From the NCBI GenBank assembly GCA_046074825.1, contig JBJTOZ010000143.1, forward strand, positions 1 through 12,455: DNA of 12,455 bases, written 5' to 3'. The notes under the pieces are model-generated. The model ran no database searches, was not told the origin of the DNA, and worked only from the letters and a program-made list of their open reading frames with translations. Positions 1 to 7,458 of this stretch are shown here, piece after piece. Source of the DNA: JAGVSR01 sp046074825 (GTDB lineage: Bacteria > Pseudomonadota > Alphaproteobacteria > Rhizobiales > Hyphomicrobiaceae). Numbering within the stretch: the first letter of the stretch is position 1; the number at the start of each line of letters is the position of its first letter. The translations under genes were made by a program, and so were the position numbers.

Positions 1-312
1 AACATTCCCTTTTCTAAAATCAAAACTGCCGATGTTGTAAGTGCTAAAAACGGTACGGGTGATATTGTCATGAAGGTCGATGGGCTTCATCGCTTAGCCT
101 ATGTTCACTTCTGGCCACACGCACGCGATTTGTATATTAAAAACCCTCAACCTGCGATGCGAGGTTTGCCTAAGGTTCAAGACGTTGCAATCCTTTTCTC
201 AAAGGCGCTCCATACTGCTGCAGGTCAGCCCGAACGTCTTTTGGTTTCCTCTGAGATATCGACGATACCTCACACCCTGACACCTCAAAGCTCCGCTCTC
301 GCGACGGCATAA
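1..312 (+). CDS. puhB: PuhB, photosynthetic complex assembly protein (3' end only)
   Basis: An open frame runs in from the left edge and ends at TAA 310-312, so only about the last 103 residues are present. The segment WPHARDLYIKNPQPAMRGLP, followed by a VQDVAILFSKAL helix, matches the conserved C-terminal part of PuhB, in which a WPHAR-like motif precedes a proline-rich turn and a final helix. PuhB is a membrane protein needed for assembly of the reaction centre and RC-LH1 core complex in purple bacteria. The ATG at position 70 is internal and not a start. puhC follows after 15 bases, as in other puh operons. The family call rests on this motif and on synteny; the membrane part lies outside the window. 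Confidence 0.85.
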   Translation, partial: NIPFSKIKTADVVSAKNGTGDIVMKVDGLHRLAYVHFWPHARDLYIKNPQPAMRGLPKVQDVAILFSKALHTAAGQPERLLVSSEISTIPHTLTPQSSALATA

Positions 313-327
313 AGAAGGAGAGAGACT

Positions 328-786
328 GTGGAAGACGCAATGACCCCAAGACAGTTTCCAAAAGCACCCCTCTTTGGAGGGGCTATTTTAATCGCATGGT
401 CATTGGCATTTGCCGCTTTAGCGCGGTGGACGGACGTGGGTGCTACTCGGCTTGAACTGTCTCCTCAGGTCCAATCAATTGATCTTATTTTTAAGGATTT
501 ACCTGAAGGCCATATTGGCATTACGAATGCGGGCACCTCCAAAATGATAGCAGATTTGCACCCTGGTCACAGTGGTTTTGTGCGTGTTGTTCTCCGCAGT
601 CTTGCTAAAGATCGTTTAGTTAGAAATTTCGGTTCAGAACAACCCTTCCGACTTTCACGACTTAAAGATGGGTCTTCAACTTTAACGGACATGGCGACAG
701 GCGAGGTCGTCACGTTAACGGCGTTCGGTGCAGGAAATGCTCGAGCGTTTGAACAATTTCTCGCCATGGGGAGTACACAACAATGA
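328..786 (+). CDS. puhC: PuhC, photosynthetic complex assembly protein
   Basis: This 152-residue protein has one N-terminal membrane segment (about residues 16-30, GGAILIAWSLAFAALARW) and a periplasmic domain. That domain carries the PuhC pattern: a DLIFKDLPEGHIGITNAGT strand pair, then HPGHSGFVRVVLRSLAKDR and a C-terminal ARAFEQFLA. PuhC helps assemble or reorganise the RC-LH1 complex. The GTG at 328 is preferred because AAGGAG (315-320) lies seven bases upstream; the in-frame ATG at 340 would be too far from it. The stop overlaps the next start as ATGA (783-786), which suggests coupled translation. The length is normal for the family. Confidence 0.88.
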   Translation: MEDAMTPRQFPKAPLFGGAILIAWSLAFAALARWTDVGATRLELSPQVQSIDLIFKDLPEGHIGITNAGTSKMIADLHPGHSGFVRVVLRSLAKDRLVRNFGSEQPFRLSRLKDGSSTLTDMATGEVVTLTAFGAGNARAFEQFLAMGSTQQ

Positions 787-1088
787 TACGATCAATCTTC
801 AGTGGGCCTCCGCCCGAGGTGGTCAATTGCACCATCGAAATTGAAAATACATTTGAAAGTCTGCACGCACATGTAGACCTTCATAACGCCGCTCCCGTAG
901 AGGCCGGTGATGAAGTTCTTGTGCATGGTGATCCAATTCGGGTGCCCTATGGACAGAAGGTGGTTCTGAAACGTCAAGCAACTGTCAGACGTGCAAGTTG
1001 GATTGAGCGTCTCTTCACAAAACTTGCCGCTCAATTTGAACTTACAGAATTGTATGAGGTTAGTTTTTCCTCAGGGAGGAAGCTATGA
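783..1088 (+). CDS. bciE: BciE, small partner of the O2-dependent Mg-protoporphyrin ester cyclase
   Basis: This 101-residue soluble protein lies directly between puhC and acsF. Its middle carries the pattern ESLHAHVDL (about 26-34), GDEVLVHGDPIRVPYGQ (about 42-58) and RRASW, and it ends in ELTELYEVSFSSGRKL. I recognise these as conserved in the small proteins encoded next to acsF in alphaproteobacterial puh operons. The Rhodobacter sphaeroides member, BciE, is required for activity of its AcsF cyclase. The start ATG 783 overlaps the puhC stop and has GGGGAG (768-773) nine bases upstream. The end overlaps acsF as ATGA. The bciE name rests on recalled family sequence and position, not on an alignment. 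Confidence 0.78.
   Translation: MIRSIFSGPPPEVVNCTIEIENTFESLHAHVDLHNAAPVEAGDEVLVHGDPIRVPYGQKVVLKRQATVRRASWIERLFTKLAAQFELTELYEVSFSSGRKL
1067..1081 (+). promoter_or_regulatory. Hairpin enclosing the acsF Shine-Dalgarno sequence
   Basis: TTCCTC (1067-1072) and GAGGAA (1076-1081) form a perfect six-pair stem with a three-base loop AGG. The GGAGGA ribosome binding site of acsF lies inside it, three to four bases before ATG 1085. The element sits in the last codons of bciE, so a ribosome finishing bciE would open it. This predicts translation of acsF coupled to bciE. The structure is seen in the sequence; its effect is inference. Confidence 0.5.
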
Positions 1089-2152
1089 CGATTGAAACAT
1101 TTGGGCGTACGCCTAATGAGACTACAGCGCAGGCTGTTAAAGAAACACTTTTAAGCCCTCGTTTTTATACAACGGATTTTGATGAGCTTGATAAAACTAA
1201 CGTGAGTTCCTTACGTCCAGAGTGGGATGCATTGTTGGCAGAAATGAATTCAGATCCCAATCGTGGACATTTTCGACGCACCGATGCATGGGATGATTTT
1301 GATCTTTCGTCTCTTCCCGAAGGTCTGCGTAAGGAGTTCATAGATTTTCTTGTAAGCTCACTGACGTCAGAATTTTCAGGGTGCGTTCTTTATGCGGAGA
1401 TGAAAAAGCGAGGAAAAAATAAAGATCTTGTCGAGCTCTTTAAATATATGAGTCGAGACGAAGCTCGACACGCAGGGTTCATTAATGACACTTTGAAGGA
1501 CTTTGATATTGGTATTGATCTAGGTTTTTTAACTAAGGCAAAAAAATATACATTTTTTAGACCAAAATTTATTTTCTACGCCACGTATCTTTCCGAGAAA
1601 ATCGGTTACGCGCGTTACATCACTATCTACAGACAACTGGAGCGCCATCCAGAGCGGCGTTTTCATCCTATCTTCAAGTGGTTTGAAAAGTGGTGCAATG
1701 ATGAGTTCCGCCATGGAGAAGCGTTTGCTCTTCTGATGCGGTCTAATCCCCATCTTTTACAGGGCCTTAATCGCTTGTGGGTCCGTTTTTTTGTGCTTGC
1801 GGTCTATGCGACGATGTATGTGCGCGATCATGCACGTCCTGAGTTTCACAAAGCTCTTGGAATTGATCCCACAGATTATGATTTCAAGGTGTTTCGTCTC
1901 ACCTCTGAAATTGCGCGTCAGGTTTTCCCCGTGGAGCTTGATATCGATAACCCGCACTTCCATCGTGGGCTTGAGAAATTACGCGTTCTCAACACCCAAA
2001 TGAATGAGGCGGGAGAGCAGACAGGTCTTTTAGCACGTCTACGCCGTATCGGTCTTGGCATTACTGCAGTGCTGACTTTCCTGCGTCTCTTCTTATTAAA
2101 ACCCCGAGAGAATGTTCTCCCTCAAGACATTCGCCTCAAGCCGATTTGGTAG
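1085..2152 (+). CDS. acsF: AcsF, aerobic Mg-protoporphyrin IX monomethyl ester oxidative cyclase
   Basis: The 355-residue protein is a full-length AcsF. This diiron enzyme uses O2 to form the fifth ring of (bacterio)chlorophyll, converting Mg-protoporphyrin IX monomethyl ester to divinyl protochlorophyllide. The two ligand motifs are visible: SRDEARHAGF (E126, H129) and NDEFRHGEAF (E207, H210), with further acidic residues in TSEFSGCVLYAEM (E96, E105). The N-terminal part, LLSPRFYTTDFDEL and NRGHFRR, is also typical. ATG 1085 overlaps the bciE stop and is preceded by GGAGGA. The neighbour BciE is its likely partner. No anaerobic cyclase gene (bchE) is seen in the window, so an oxygen-requiring pigment route is suggested but not proven. 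Confidence 0.95.
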   Translation: MTIETFGRTPNETTAQAVKETLLSPRFYTTDFDELDKTNVSSLRPEWDALLAEMNSDPNRGHFRRTDAWDDFDLSSLPEGLRKEFIDFLVSSLTSEFSGCVLYAEMKKRGKNKDLVELFKYMSRDEARHAGFINDTLKDFDIGIDLGFLTKAKKYTFFRPKFIFYATYLSEKIGYARYITIYRQLERHPERRFHPIFKWFEKWCNDEFRHGEAFALLMRSNPHLLQGLNRLWVRFFVLAVYATMYVRDHARPEFHKALGIDPTDYDFKVFRLTSEIARQVFPVELDIDNPHFHRGLEKLRVLNTQMNEAGEQTGLLARLRRIGLGITAVLTFLRLFLLKPRENVLPQDIRLKPIW

Positions 2153-2160
2153 AGTGTTTC

Positions 2161-3030
2161 ATGGAGACCTCTGTGTACATCTATGTTTGTCCAGTCTTGT
2201 ACGCCATTTTTACATGGTGGTTTCTGACGGGAGCTGTTCTGTATGTGGTTGGACTGCCCCGTAGAAGCGTGAGATGGACCATGAGCTGTGCCTCAGGGGT
2301 TTTAGCAGCTGCACTTTTTATCCTCTGGCAAACAAGTGATGATACCACACCAAAGGGTGCGTACATAGGTTTTACGTCCGCGCTTTTGGTGTGGGGATGG
2401 CATGAGATGAGCTTTCTGACAGGCATGGTGACGGGGCCAAGAACAACAGAATGCCCCAAGCCTATACTTGAACGAGCCAGTCTCTGGGCTGCGATTGAAG
2501 CGCTTCTCTATCATGAGGTTGCTCTTTTCGTAACTGTCTTATTGTTTTTTGTGATGTTAGAGGACGCATCTAACAAAATTGCTCTGTATACTTTTACAAT
2601 TCTGTGGTTCATGCGGCTGAGTGCAAAGCTCAATATATATCTTGGTGTTCCGAATATCACGGAAGAGTTTTTGCCTCAGCATCTGACGTATTTAAAGACG
2701 TACTTCTGTAGACGAGCGATGAATTTCTTCTTCCCTTTATCTGTCACATTGGCTTCGATTGCGACATGGCTCTTGATTGCGGACGCTGCAGTTACCGCAA
2801 GCCCCTTTGAGGTGACAACTTCTGTTTTTCTTGCAGCTTTGTCGGCTCTTGGATTGATTGAGCATTGGTTTCTAGTGTTGCCGTTGCCCTCAGCCGCCCT
2901 CTGGAGTTGGGGGCTATGGTCACGATCTCAGAAAACTACAGAAGAGGAAAAAGGAACTGCGACTCTCTCCTGCGTCACAGTGCCCGTTAAGGTCGAAGCT
3001 ATTCAGCCCGTGCGGGGGACATTTTGTTAA
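2161..3030 (+). CDS. puhE: PuhE, integral membrane photosynthetic assembly protein (DUF3623)
   Basis: This hydrophobic protein of about 289 residues has six to seven predicted membrane helices. The opening YVCPVLYAIFTWWFLTGAVL is followed by the conserved loop WGWHEMSFLTG with GPR shortly after. The central WFMRLSAKLNIYLGVPN and EEFLPQHLTYLKTYF are hallmarks of the family that sits between acsF and hemA in many phototrophic alphaproteobacteria. Its biochemical role is poorly known; it is linked to photosystem formation. ATG 2161, eight bases after the acsF stop, is chosen. An in-frame TTG at 2146, overlapping acsF, is possible, and neither has a strong ribosome site. The hydrophilic tail after about residue 255 is variable. 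Confidence 0.88.
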   Translation: METSVYIYVCPVLYAIFTWWFLTGAVLYVVGLPRRSVRWTMSCASGVLAAALFILWQTSDDTTPKGAYIGFTSALLVWGWHEMSFLTGMVTGPRTTECPKPILERASLWAAIEALLYHEVALFVTVLLFFVMLEDASNKIALYTFTILWFMRLSAKLNIYLGVPNITEEFLPQHLTYLKTYFCRRAMNFFFPLSVTLASIATWLLIADAAVTASPFEVTTSVFLAALSALGLIEHWFLVLPLPSAALWSWGLWSRSQKTTEEEKGTATLSCVTVPVKVEAIQPVRGTFC

Positions 3031-3102
3031 GATTATTTAGGATAAAACTAGAGACAAACTCGTGAACTAAATATAAAAAGTCTTTGAAAGCGGAGTTAAG
3101 TC

Positions 3103-4335
3103 ATGGATTATCTCTCAATTTTCAACGAACAGCTTGAAGGTCTAAAGGCTGAAGGGCGGTATCGTATTTTTGCGGATCTGAAGCGCACGCGCGGTTCCTT
3201 TCCCTCCGCTTTACATTATTCCGATAAGGGATCACGTCCCATAACTGTGTGGTGCTCGAACGACTATTTAGGAATGGGTCAACATCCTGTTGTTTTATCG
3301 GCGATGCATGAAGCTATTGATGCTGTCGGAGCGGGTTCTGGTGGCACACGGAATATTTCTGGAACAACCCATTACCATGTGGAACTAGAACGGGAAATTG
3401 CTGACCTGCATGGAAAAGAATCTGCGCTTCTTTTTACGTCCGCCTATGTGGCGAACGAAGCAGCCTTATCAACCATTCAGAGATTGATTCCTGGGATCAT
3501 TGTTTTCTCGGATGAGAAGAACCATGCCTCAATGATTGAAGGCATTCGTCATGGGAATGGCCCCAAGAAAATCTTCCGTCATAATGATGTTGAGGACTTG
3601 GAGCTCAAGCTACGTCAGGCTCCAATTGGCTCACCAAAAATTATAGTCTTCGAAAGCGTCTACTCCATGGATGGTCATATTGCCCCTCTGAAGGAGATTT
3701 GTGATTTGGCCAAGAAGTATGGCGCGATGACGTATCTGGATGAAGTCCATGCAGTGGGCCTTTATGGTCCTCGCGGAGGCGGAATTGCTGAACGCGAAGG
3801 TTTGATGGATCGGATTGATGTGATCAATGGGACGCTAGCAAAAGGGTTTGGAGTGATGGGCGGCTACATTGCAGCCCGCGCTAAAATCTGTGACGCTATT
3901 CGCTCCTTTGCGCCTGGCTTTATCTTTTCAACTTCTCTTGCCCCTGCAATTGCTGCAGGAGCGCGGGCCAGCATTCAGCACCTTAAAGCAAGCACTGTCG
4001 AACGCGATCGGCATCAGGAGAGAGCAGGCACTTTAAAAGCACGATTAAAGAGTGCGCATATTCCCTATATGGAAAACCCAAGTCACATTGTCCCTGTGAT
4101 GGTGGGAGATCCTGTGCATTGTAAAGCTGTGACGGATACCTTACTCCATCAGTACGGCATCTACGTCCAACCTATCAACTATCCGACGGTTCCAAAAGGA
4201 ACCGAGCGGATGCGATTAACGCCTTCCCCCTTGCACTCTGATCTGCAGATGACAGAGCTCATCAGTGCTCTTCGACAACTTTGGGAAGCTTGCCCGATGT
4301 CCAATGGCAAGTATGTTCGTCTCGCAGCGGAATAA
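3103..4335 (+). CDS. hemA: 5-aminolevulinate synthase
   Basis: The 410-residue protein is a full-length pyridoxal-phosphate enzyme of the alpha-oxoamine synthase family. It condenses glycine with succinyl-CoA to 5-aminolevulinate, the first step of haem and bacteriochlorophyll synthesis in Alphaproteobacteria. Visible marks are the N-terminal substrate region RYRIFADLKR, WCSNDYLGM, the glycine-rich GAGSGGTRNISGT (about 76-88), SDEKNHASM with H141, the cofactor-binding YLDEVHAVG (D213, H216), and the Schiff-base lysine K247 in NGTLAKGFGVMGG. ATG 3103 has GGAG seven bases upstream. The 72-base gap after puhE leaves room for its own promoter (an AT-rich TATAAA lies near 3072), so it may be transcribed both with the puh operon and alone. 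Confidence 0.97.
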   Translation: MDYLSIFNEQLEGLKAEGRYRIFADLKRTRGSFPSALHYSDKGSRPITVWCSNDYLGMGQHPVVLSAMHEAIDAVGAGSGGTRNISGTTHYHVELEREIADLHGKESALLFTSAYVANEAALSTIQRLIPGIIVFSDEKNHASMIEGIRHGNGPKKIFRHNDVEDLELKLRQAPIGSPKIIVFESVYSMDGHIAPLKEICDLAKKYGAMTYLDEVHAVGLYGPRGGGIAEREGLMDRIDVINGTLAKGFGVMGGYIAARAKICDAIRSFAPGFIFSTSLAPAIAAGARASIQHLKASTVERDRHQERAGTLKARLKSAHIPYMENPSHIVPVMVGDPVHCKAVTDTLLHQYGIYVQPINYPTVPKGTERMRLTPSPLHSDLQMTELISALRQLWEACPMSNGKYVRLAAE

Positions 4336-4369
4336 GTTTTAGCTCGTAAATGATAAATTTCTTCTTTGC

Positions 4370-4480
4370 TGCCCGCCTGTGCGGGAAGCGGGGGGAGTAT
4401 TTTGATTTGTTTTTTCAAAAGTTTCTGCTGTCAGAAAAGGTATTCTTCTTCATTTTTTTAAAAAGGATCTGCAGATCTCT
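4370..4480 (+). other. Inverted-repeat cluster in the hemA 3' region
   Basis: After hemA lie several short hairpins: CCCGC/GCGGG with loop CTGT (about 4371-4384), TTTCTG/CAGAAA with loop CTGT (4422-4437), and the perfect 12-base palindrome GATCTGCAGATC (4466-4477). T-rich runs follow the first (4400-4416) but not immediately, so a clean intrinsic terminator is not evident. Some of these may act in 3' end formation or RNA stability. The run GGGGGGAG (4390-4397) is the exact complement of the C-rich loop of the small RNA predicted at 12015-12092. Confidence 0.4.
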
Positions 4481-4572
4481 TATGAAATATTCTATTGTCT
4501 ATTCTCTTTTGAGAAACCTTTTCTGATCTTCCTCGGGGTATTTAAAATATATTAGAAGTATAAAGGGTCCTC

Positions 4573-5364
4573 ATGGTTGAAACAGAAACAACGCTTCTCT
4601 TAGCAAATGTTGTGCGCCAAATTCTCTCCCCTCTAGGCGCAACTCTTTTTCTCATCTTTGTCGCTATTTTAAGTCACGCTTTTAAGAAAAGGCGTTTAAC
4701 CTTTTGTGCACTTTTTTCCGCAGGTGCACTTCTTTGGTCGTCCTCTTCACCTTTTGTGAGCCATTTTATCCTAGGTGCTTTGGAAAGACAGTATCCGCCA
4801 CTTGCGCCTTCTCATGTTCCAACAGTGGATCTGGCGATTGTTCTTGGTGGTGTTTCTGGAGCGCCCCTTGCACCAAGAGCAGGTTCTCAAATTGGCAAAG
4901 GTTCTGATCGCGTTTTGTTAGCTTCACGCCTCTACAAGACTGGGAAAGTGAAGAAAATCTGGTTTGTGGGCGGGGATCTTCCATGGTTGGCATCTGACAT
5001 CTCAGAGGGGCAGTTTGTCAAAGATCTTCTTACAGAATGGGGGGTCCCCTCAGAGGCGATTGAGATTGGCTCGCAAAGCCGCAATACATACGAAAATGTT
5101 CTTGAGATTCAACAGATGAAAAAAAAATCCCCTTTTACTTCAGCTATTCTTATCACCTCCGCGTGGCATATGCCCCGCGCAATGGCCATCTTTCGAAAAG
5201 CTCTTTTACCAGTGGTTGCGGTTCCTGCAGATGTTCGTATTGTTCATGAAGATAAACATGAAGTCCTTAGATGGTTACCTGACGCAGAAGCTCTTGAAGA
5301 AACATCTCTCGCAGTAAAAGAGAGAATTGGATATTTTGTGTATTGGCTGCGTGGATACTTATAG
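4573..5364 (+). CDS. YdcF/ElyC-SanA family membrane protein (DUF218)
   Basis: This 263-residue protein has two N-terminal membrane helices (about residues 13-33 and 40-60) and then a DUF218 domain. The domain is marked by TVDLAIVLGGV (about 93-103), the SRLYKTGKVKKIWFVGGD strand-helix, SRNTYENV (about 168-175) and ILITSAWHMPRAMAIFRKA. E. coli relatives (ElyC, SanA, YdcF) are linked to envelope maintenance and lipid-carrier balance, but the reaction is unknown, so no gene name is given. AAGGG lies five bases before ATG 4573. It stands alone between hemA and a gap of about 400 bases; no link with photosynthesis is implied. Confidence 0.85.
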   Translation: MVETETTLLLANVVRQILSPLGATLFLIFVAILSHAFKKRRLTFCALFSAGALLWSSSSPFVSHFILGALERQYPPLAPSHVPTVDLAIVLGGVSGAPLAPRAGSQIGKGSDRVLLASRLYKTGKVKKIWFVGGDLPWLASDISEGQFVKDLLTEWGVPSEAIEIGSQSRNTYENVLEIQQMKKKSPFTSAILITSAWHMPRAMAIFRKALLPVVAVPADVRIVHEDKHEVLRWLPDAEALEETSLAVKERIGYFVYWLRGYL

Positions 5365-5379
5365 CGCGCATACTTATAG
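5355..5379 (+). repeat. 10-base direct repeat at the end of the DUF218 gene
   Basis: ATACTTATAG occurs at 5355-5364, where it includes the TAG stop codon, and again at 5370-5379, with CGCGC between. This looks like a local slippage duplication that copied the gene end. No function is proposed. Confidence 0.7.
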
Positions 5380-5779
5380 AATATCTTTCATGTATTTTTT
5401 TACTTTGTTCCTAGAGGGATCTTTTTTAGATTTCTTAGATGTCATAGGCAAAAAAGAGTTGTATCTTGAAAATATGTTCTGGGCGGATGGCCTTTTGATT
5501 TTTTGGTTCTTTTCTTAGAGTTCAACTGTTAACCTTTTGTTAACTTTTATCGCACTTTATTAAATGCCGCAAATTAAGGCTTTAACTGCACCCATATGAG
5601 GAAACCTTCTCCCATTGATTTTAAAAAATTCTGTCCTATCTTAATCTTATCTTCAAGATTGAATTTAAAGAAGGAGATGAATCGATTATATTAAAATATT
5701 ATTATCGTATTTGAGTTTTACCGTTTAACGCAGAAGTCCTCTTTGTTAGAGGGCCAGTCCTCCTTCCAGAGAAATTCTC
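5365..5779. other. 415-base gene-free stretch with a CtrA-like site
   Basis: No convincing gene is seen between the DUF218 gene and the next one. A hydrophobic frame continuing from 5390 to 5518 has no ribosome site. A 32-codon frame at 5596-5694 (ATG AGG AAA CCT) also lacks one. AAGGAG at 5670-5675 is followed only by a five-codon frame. A small hairpin CCTCT/AGAGG lies near 5739-5753. The stretch probably carries the leader and promoter of the gene at 5780. Confidence 0.5.
5529..5543. promoter_or_regulatory. Possible CtrA box (TTAA-N7-TTAA)
   Basis: TTAA (5529-5532) and TTAA (5540-5543) are separated by exactly seven bases, the consensus of the alphaproteobacterial cell-cycle regulator CtrA. 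The two copies form part of GTTAAC repeats (5528-5533 and 5539-5544). In AT-rich DNA such a match can occur by chance, and a second chance-like match exists at 10715-10729. The nearest + strand gene starts 236 bases downstream, which is far for direct control. Confidence 0.3.
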
Positions 5780-6151
5780 ATGACCTCATTTCGAAAAACC
5801 AATCTCGTTATCGCCTTTCTTTTTACATCATCCCTTATAGGGACGCCTTTTCTTTCCTCTAAAGCGCAGGCAGGGAACTCTTTTTTTGGAGGCTTTGTTG
5901 TTGGAGCGATAACAGGAGCGGTTATTTCTCATGCCGTTCATAATGATTGGCATAAGGGAAGACGGTCCTACAAACGCACAGCCAAGGCCAAGCAACAATC
6001 TGCACTTCCAAAACAGTCCTTCGGCGAAGGTATCCAGAACATGGAAATTACTACGACAATTGCGAAGTCGGCAGCAGCAACTCCGGAGGGGAATAATTTT
6101 CGGCCTGCTTTAGAGCCGTCTTTGGCCTCGACCTCTATTAACAAGCAGTAA
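5780..6151 (+). CDS. Small exported protein with a glycine-zipper segment, unknown function
   Basis: I do not recognise a named family. The 123-residue product starts with a signal peptide (basic MTSFRKTN, a hydrophobic stretch to about residue 28, and a likely cut after AQA, residues 29-31). A glycine-rich hydrophobic segment, FFGGFVVGAITGAVI (about 35-49), is spaced like a glycine zipper, which often inserts in or associates with membranes. The rest is basic and then disordered, rich in Ala, Ser and Thr. ATG 5780 has only a weak AGAG nine bases upstream. It stands alone, with a T-rich region after the stop. Confidence 0.65.
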   Translation: MTSFRKTNLVIAFLFTSSLIGTPFLSSKAQAGNSFFGGFVVGAITGAVISHAVHNDWHKGRRSYKRTAKAKQQSALPKQSFGEGIQNMEITTTIAKSAAATPEGNNFRPALEPSLASTSINKQ

Positions 6152-6168
6152 AATTCGGTTGACAAATC

Positions 6169-6195
6169 AGGGGCTGTTCTAATCTCCTTTTTTTT
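6169..6195 (+). terminator. Weak terminator-like element
   Basis: AGGGG (6169-6173) can pair with CTCCT (6184-6188, one G-T pair), and eight T follow the CTCC (6188-6195). The stem is short with a 10-base loop, so the element is only a candidate terminator of the gene ending at 6151. Confidence 0.25.
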
Positions 6196-6243
6196 CTGGC
6201 TAAGATTTTTTTCAAATTCTCTCCTCGGACTTGATCTCCTTTG

Positions 6244-7146
6244 ATGAGCTTAATATGGAAGGGAATGCCTTCTGATACCTCTTCTTCTCAGATCCCCATC
6301 GTTGCGTCCCTTAAGTCTCTAATCAACAAACGAAGTGCGTTGTTAGTTGATATTTGGGGCGTCATGCATAATGGGGTACGGCCATTCCTTGCTGCTGCTG
6401 AGGCCTGTGCCTGTTTTCGTAATAGTGGTGGAACAGTACTTTTATTGTCGAATTCTCCTCGTCCCACCCCCTCTGTTTTGAGGCAATTGGAGGCGGTTGG
6501 TGTCCCTTCGTCAGCTTTTGATTCAGTTTTGACTTCAGGGGATACAGCGCTTTTGTTAATTGAGAAATCTGCGAAACGGGGACAAAAACTTGCCCATATT
6601 GGTCCTGAACGGGATTTAGGTCTTTTTTCAGGGATCCATGAAAAATTAGTCCCCCTTAAAGCAGCTCATACTGTTGTTTGTTCCGGTCTTTTTGATGATG
6701 AAACAGAAGGACCTGAGAATTACACGGAGATGCTTTCAGAGTTAGCCTCACGCCGTGTTCCTATGATCTGTGCCAATCCCGATATTATGGTCGAGCGGGG
6801 AGGACGAATTATTTATTGCGCGGGAGCAGTTGCAAAAGCGTATGAAGCTCATGGAGGAGTCGTTGATTATGTGGGCAAGCCCTATCTTCCAATTTATAAA
6901 CTCGCCTTTGAGCGTCTTGCCAAATTACGTAATATTAAAGAGATCCCTTCTTCTGAAGTCTTGGCGATTGGCGATGGTGTTGGCACCGATATAGAAGGGG
7001 CGCACGTAGCTGGTATTGATGCTGTGTTTATTGCAAGCGGACTTCACGCGGACGCTAGAAGGGGATTAGATAGAGAATTATTAGAAAAACTCTTTTCAAA
7101 AAGTCCAAACCGTCCCATTGCAGCAATGCAAGAACTAAAATGGTAG
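6244..7146 (+). CDS. HAD-IIA family hydrolase (TIGR01459 type)
   Basis: This protein of about 300 residues is a haloacid-dehalogenase-type phosphatase with a class IIA cap. Motif I is LLVDIWGVMHNG with nucleophile D36. The position usually held by the second Asp is Trp, as in the TIGR01459 branch common in Alphaproteobacteria. Motif II is VLLLSNSPRP, the motif III lysine lies in GKPYLPIYKLAF, and motif IV is AIGDGVGTDIEGA. It probably removes phosphate from a small molecule, but the substrate is unknown. Start choice is unsure: ATG 6244 has no ribosome site, whereas ATG 6265 has AAGG two bases upstream, closer than usual. TTG 6241 is also in frame. Confidence 0.85.
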   Translation: MSLIWKGMPSDTSSSQIPIVASLKSLINKRSALLVDIWGVMHNGVRPFLAAAEACACFRNSGGTVLLLSNSPRPTPSVLRQLEAVGVPSSAFDSVLTSGDTALLLIEKSAKRGQKLAHIGPERDLGLFSGIHEKLVPLKAAHTVVCSGLFDDETEGPENYTEMLSELASRRVPMICANPDIMVERGGRIIYCAGAVAKAYEAHGGVVDYVGKPYLPIYKLAFERLAKLRNIKEIPSSEVLAIGDGVGTDIEGAHVAGIDAVFIASGLHADARRGLDRELLEKLFSKSPNRPIAAMQELKW

Positions 7147-7458
7147 AAAATGTATTTATACTTTTCCTCTTGGGAAGGCTGATGTTGCGCTATTTCTTAA
7201 TAACAGACCTACTTCAGCCCTTGGCCAGCAGATTTTTTAGTCACTGATCTTGGTAAGGGAAGAAGTTGATAGGGTTGGCCTTGCCAGAAGTTCCAAATAA
7301 AACACAACTCTTGTGAGAGGATGTGTACATAAAGCATTTGAACTCCCTTTAACTATTTTATAGGGCTTATTCACCCTTATATGAACAAATTTATGACCCA
7401 AAATATAAAGAAAAATTTTTCTCTTCGTCTCTTTTAGATATTTTTTGAGGTTTTGGGT
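7147..7458. other. Gene-free leader before the hydrolase lipoprotein gene
   Basis: No gene is supported here. A reverse frame across 7237-7497 overlaps the start of the next gene and has no family features. TATAGGG (7360-7366) and CCCTTATA (7375-7382) can form a hairpin with one bulge, about 80 bases before the next start. The T-rich DNA just before that start (from about 7427) contains its GAGG ribosome site at 7447-7450. Confidence 0.4.

Noticed and set aside
4401..4420. TTTTGA...TCAAAA as an FNR site after hemA
   Set aside because: The half-site spacing is too long for an FNR box, and the sequence is mostly a T run.
5327..5518. Short hydrophobic frame running out of the DUF218 gene
   Set aside because: It overlaps the end of that gene from a TTG start, and the internal ATG at 5390 has no ribosome site or family signature.
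5596..5694. 32-codon frame starting ATG AGG AAA CCT
   Set aside because: No ribosome binding site and no recognisable features.
6160..6187. TTGACA at 6160-6165 as a -35 element for the HAD gene
   Set aside because: No -10 hexamer lies at the usual 16-18 base spacing.
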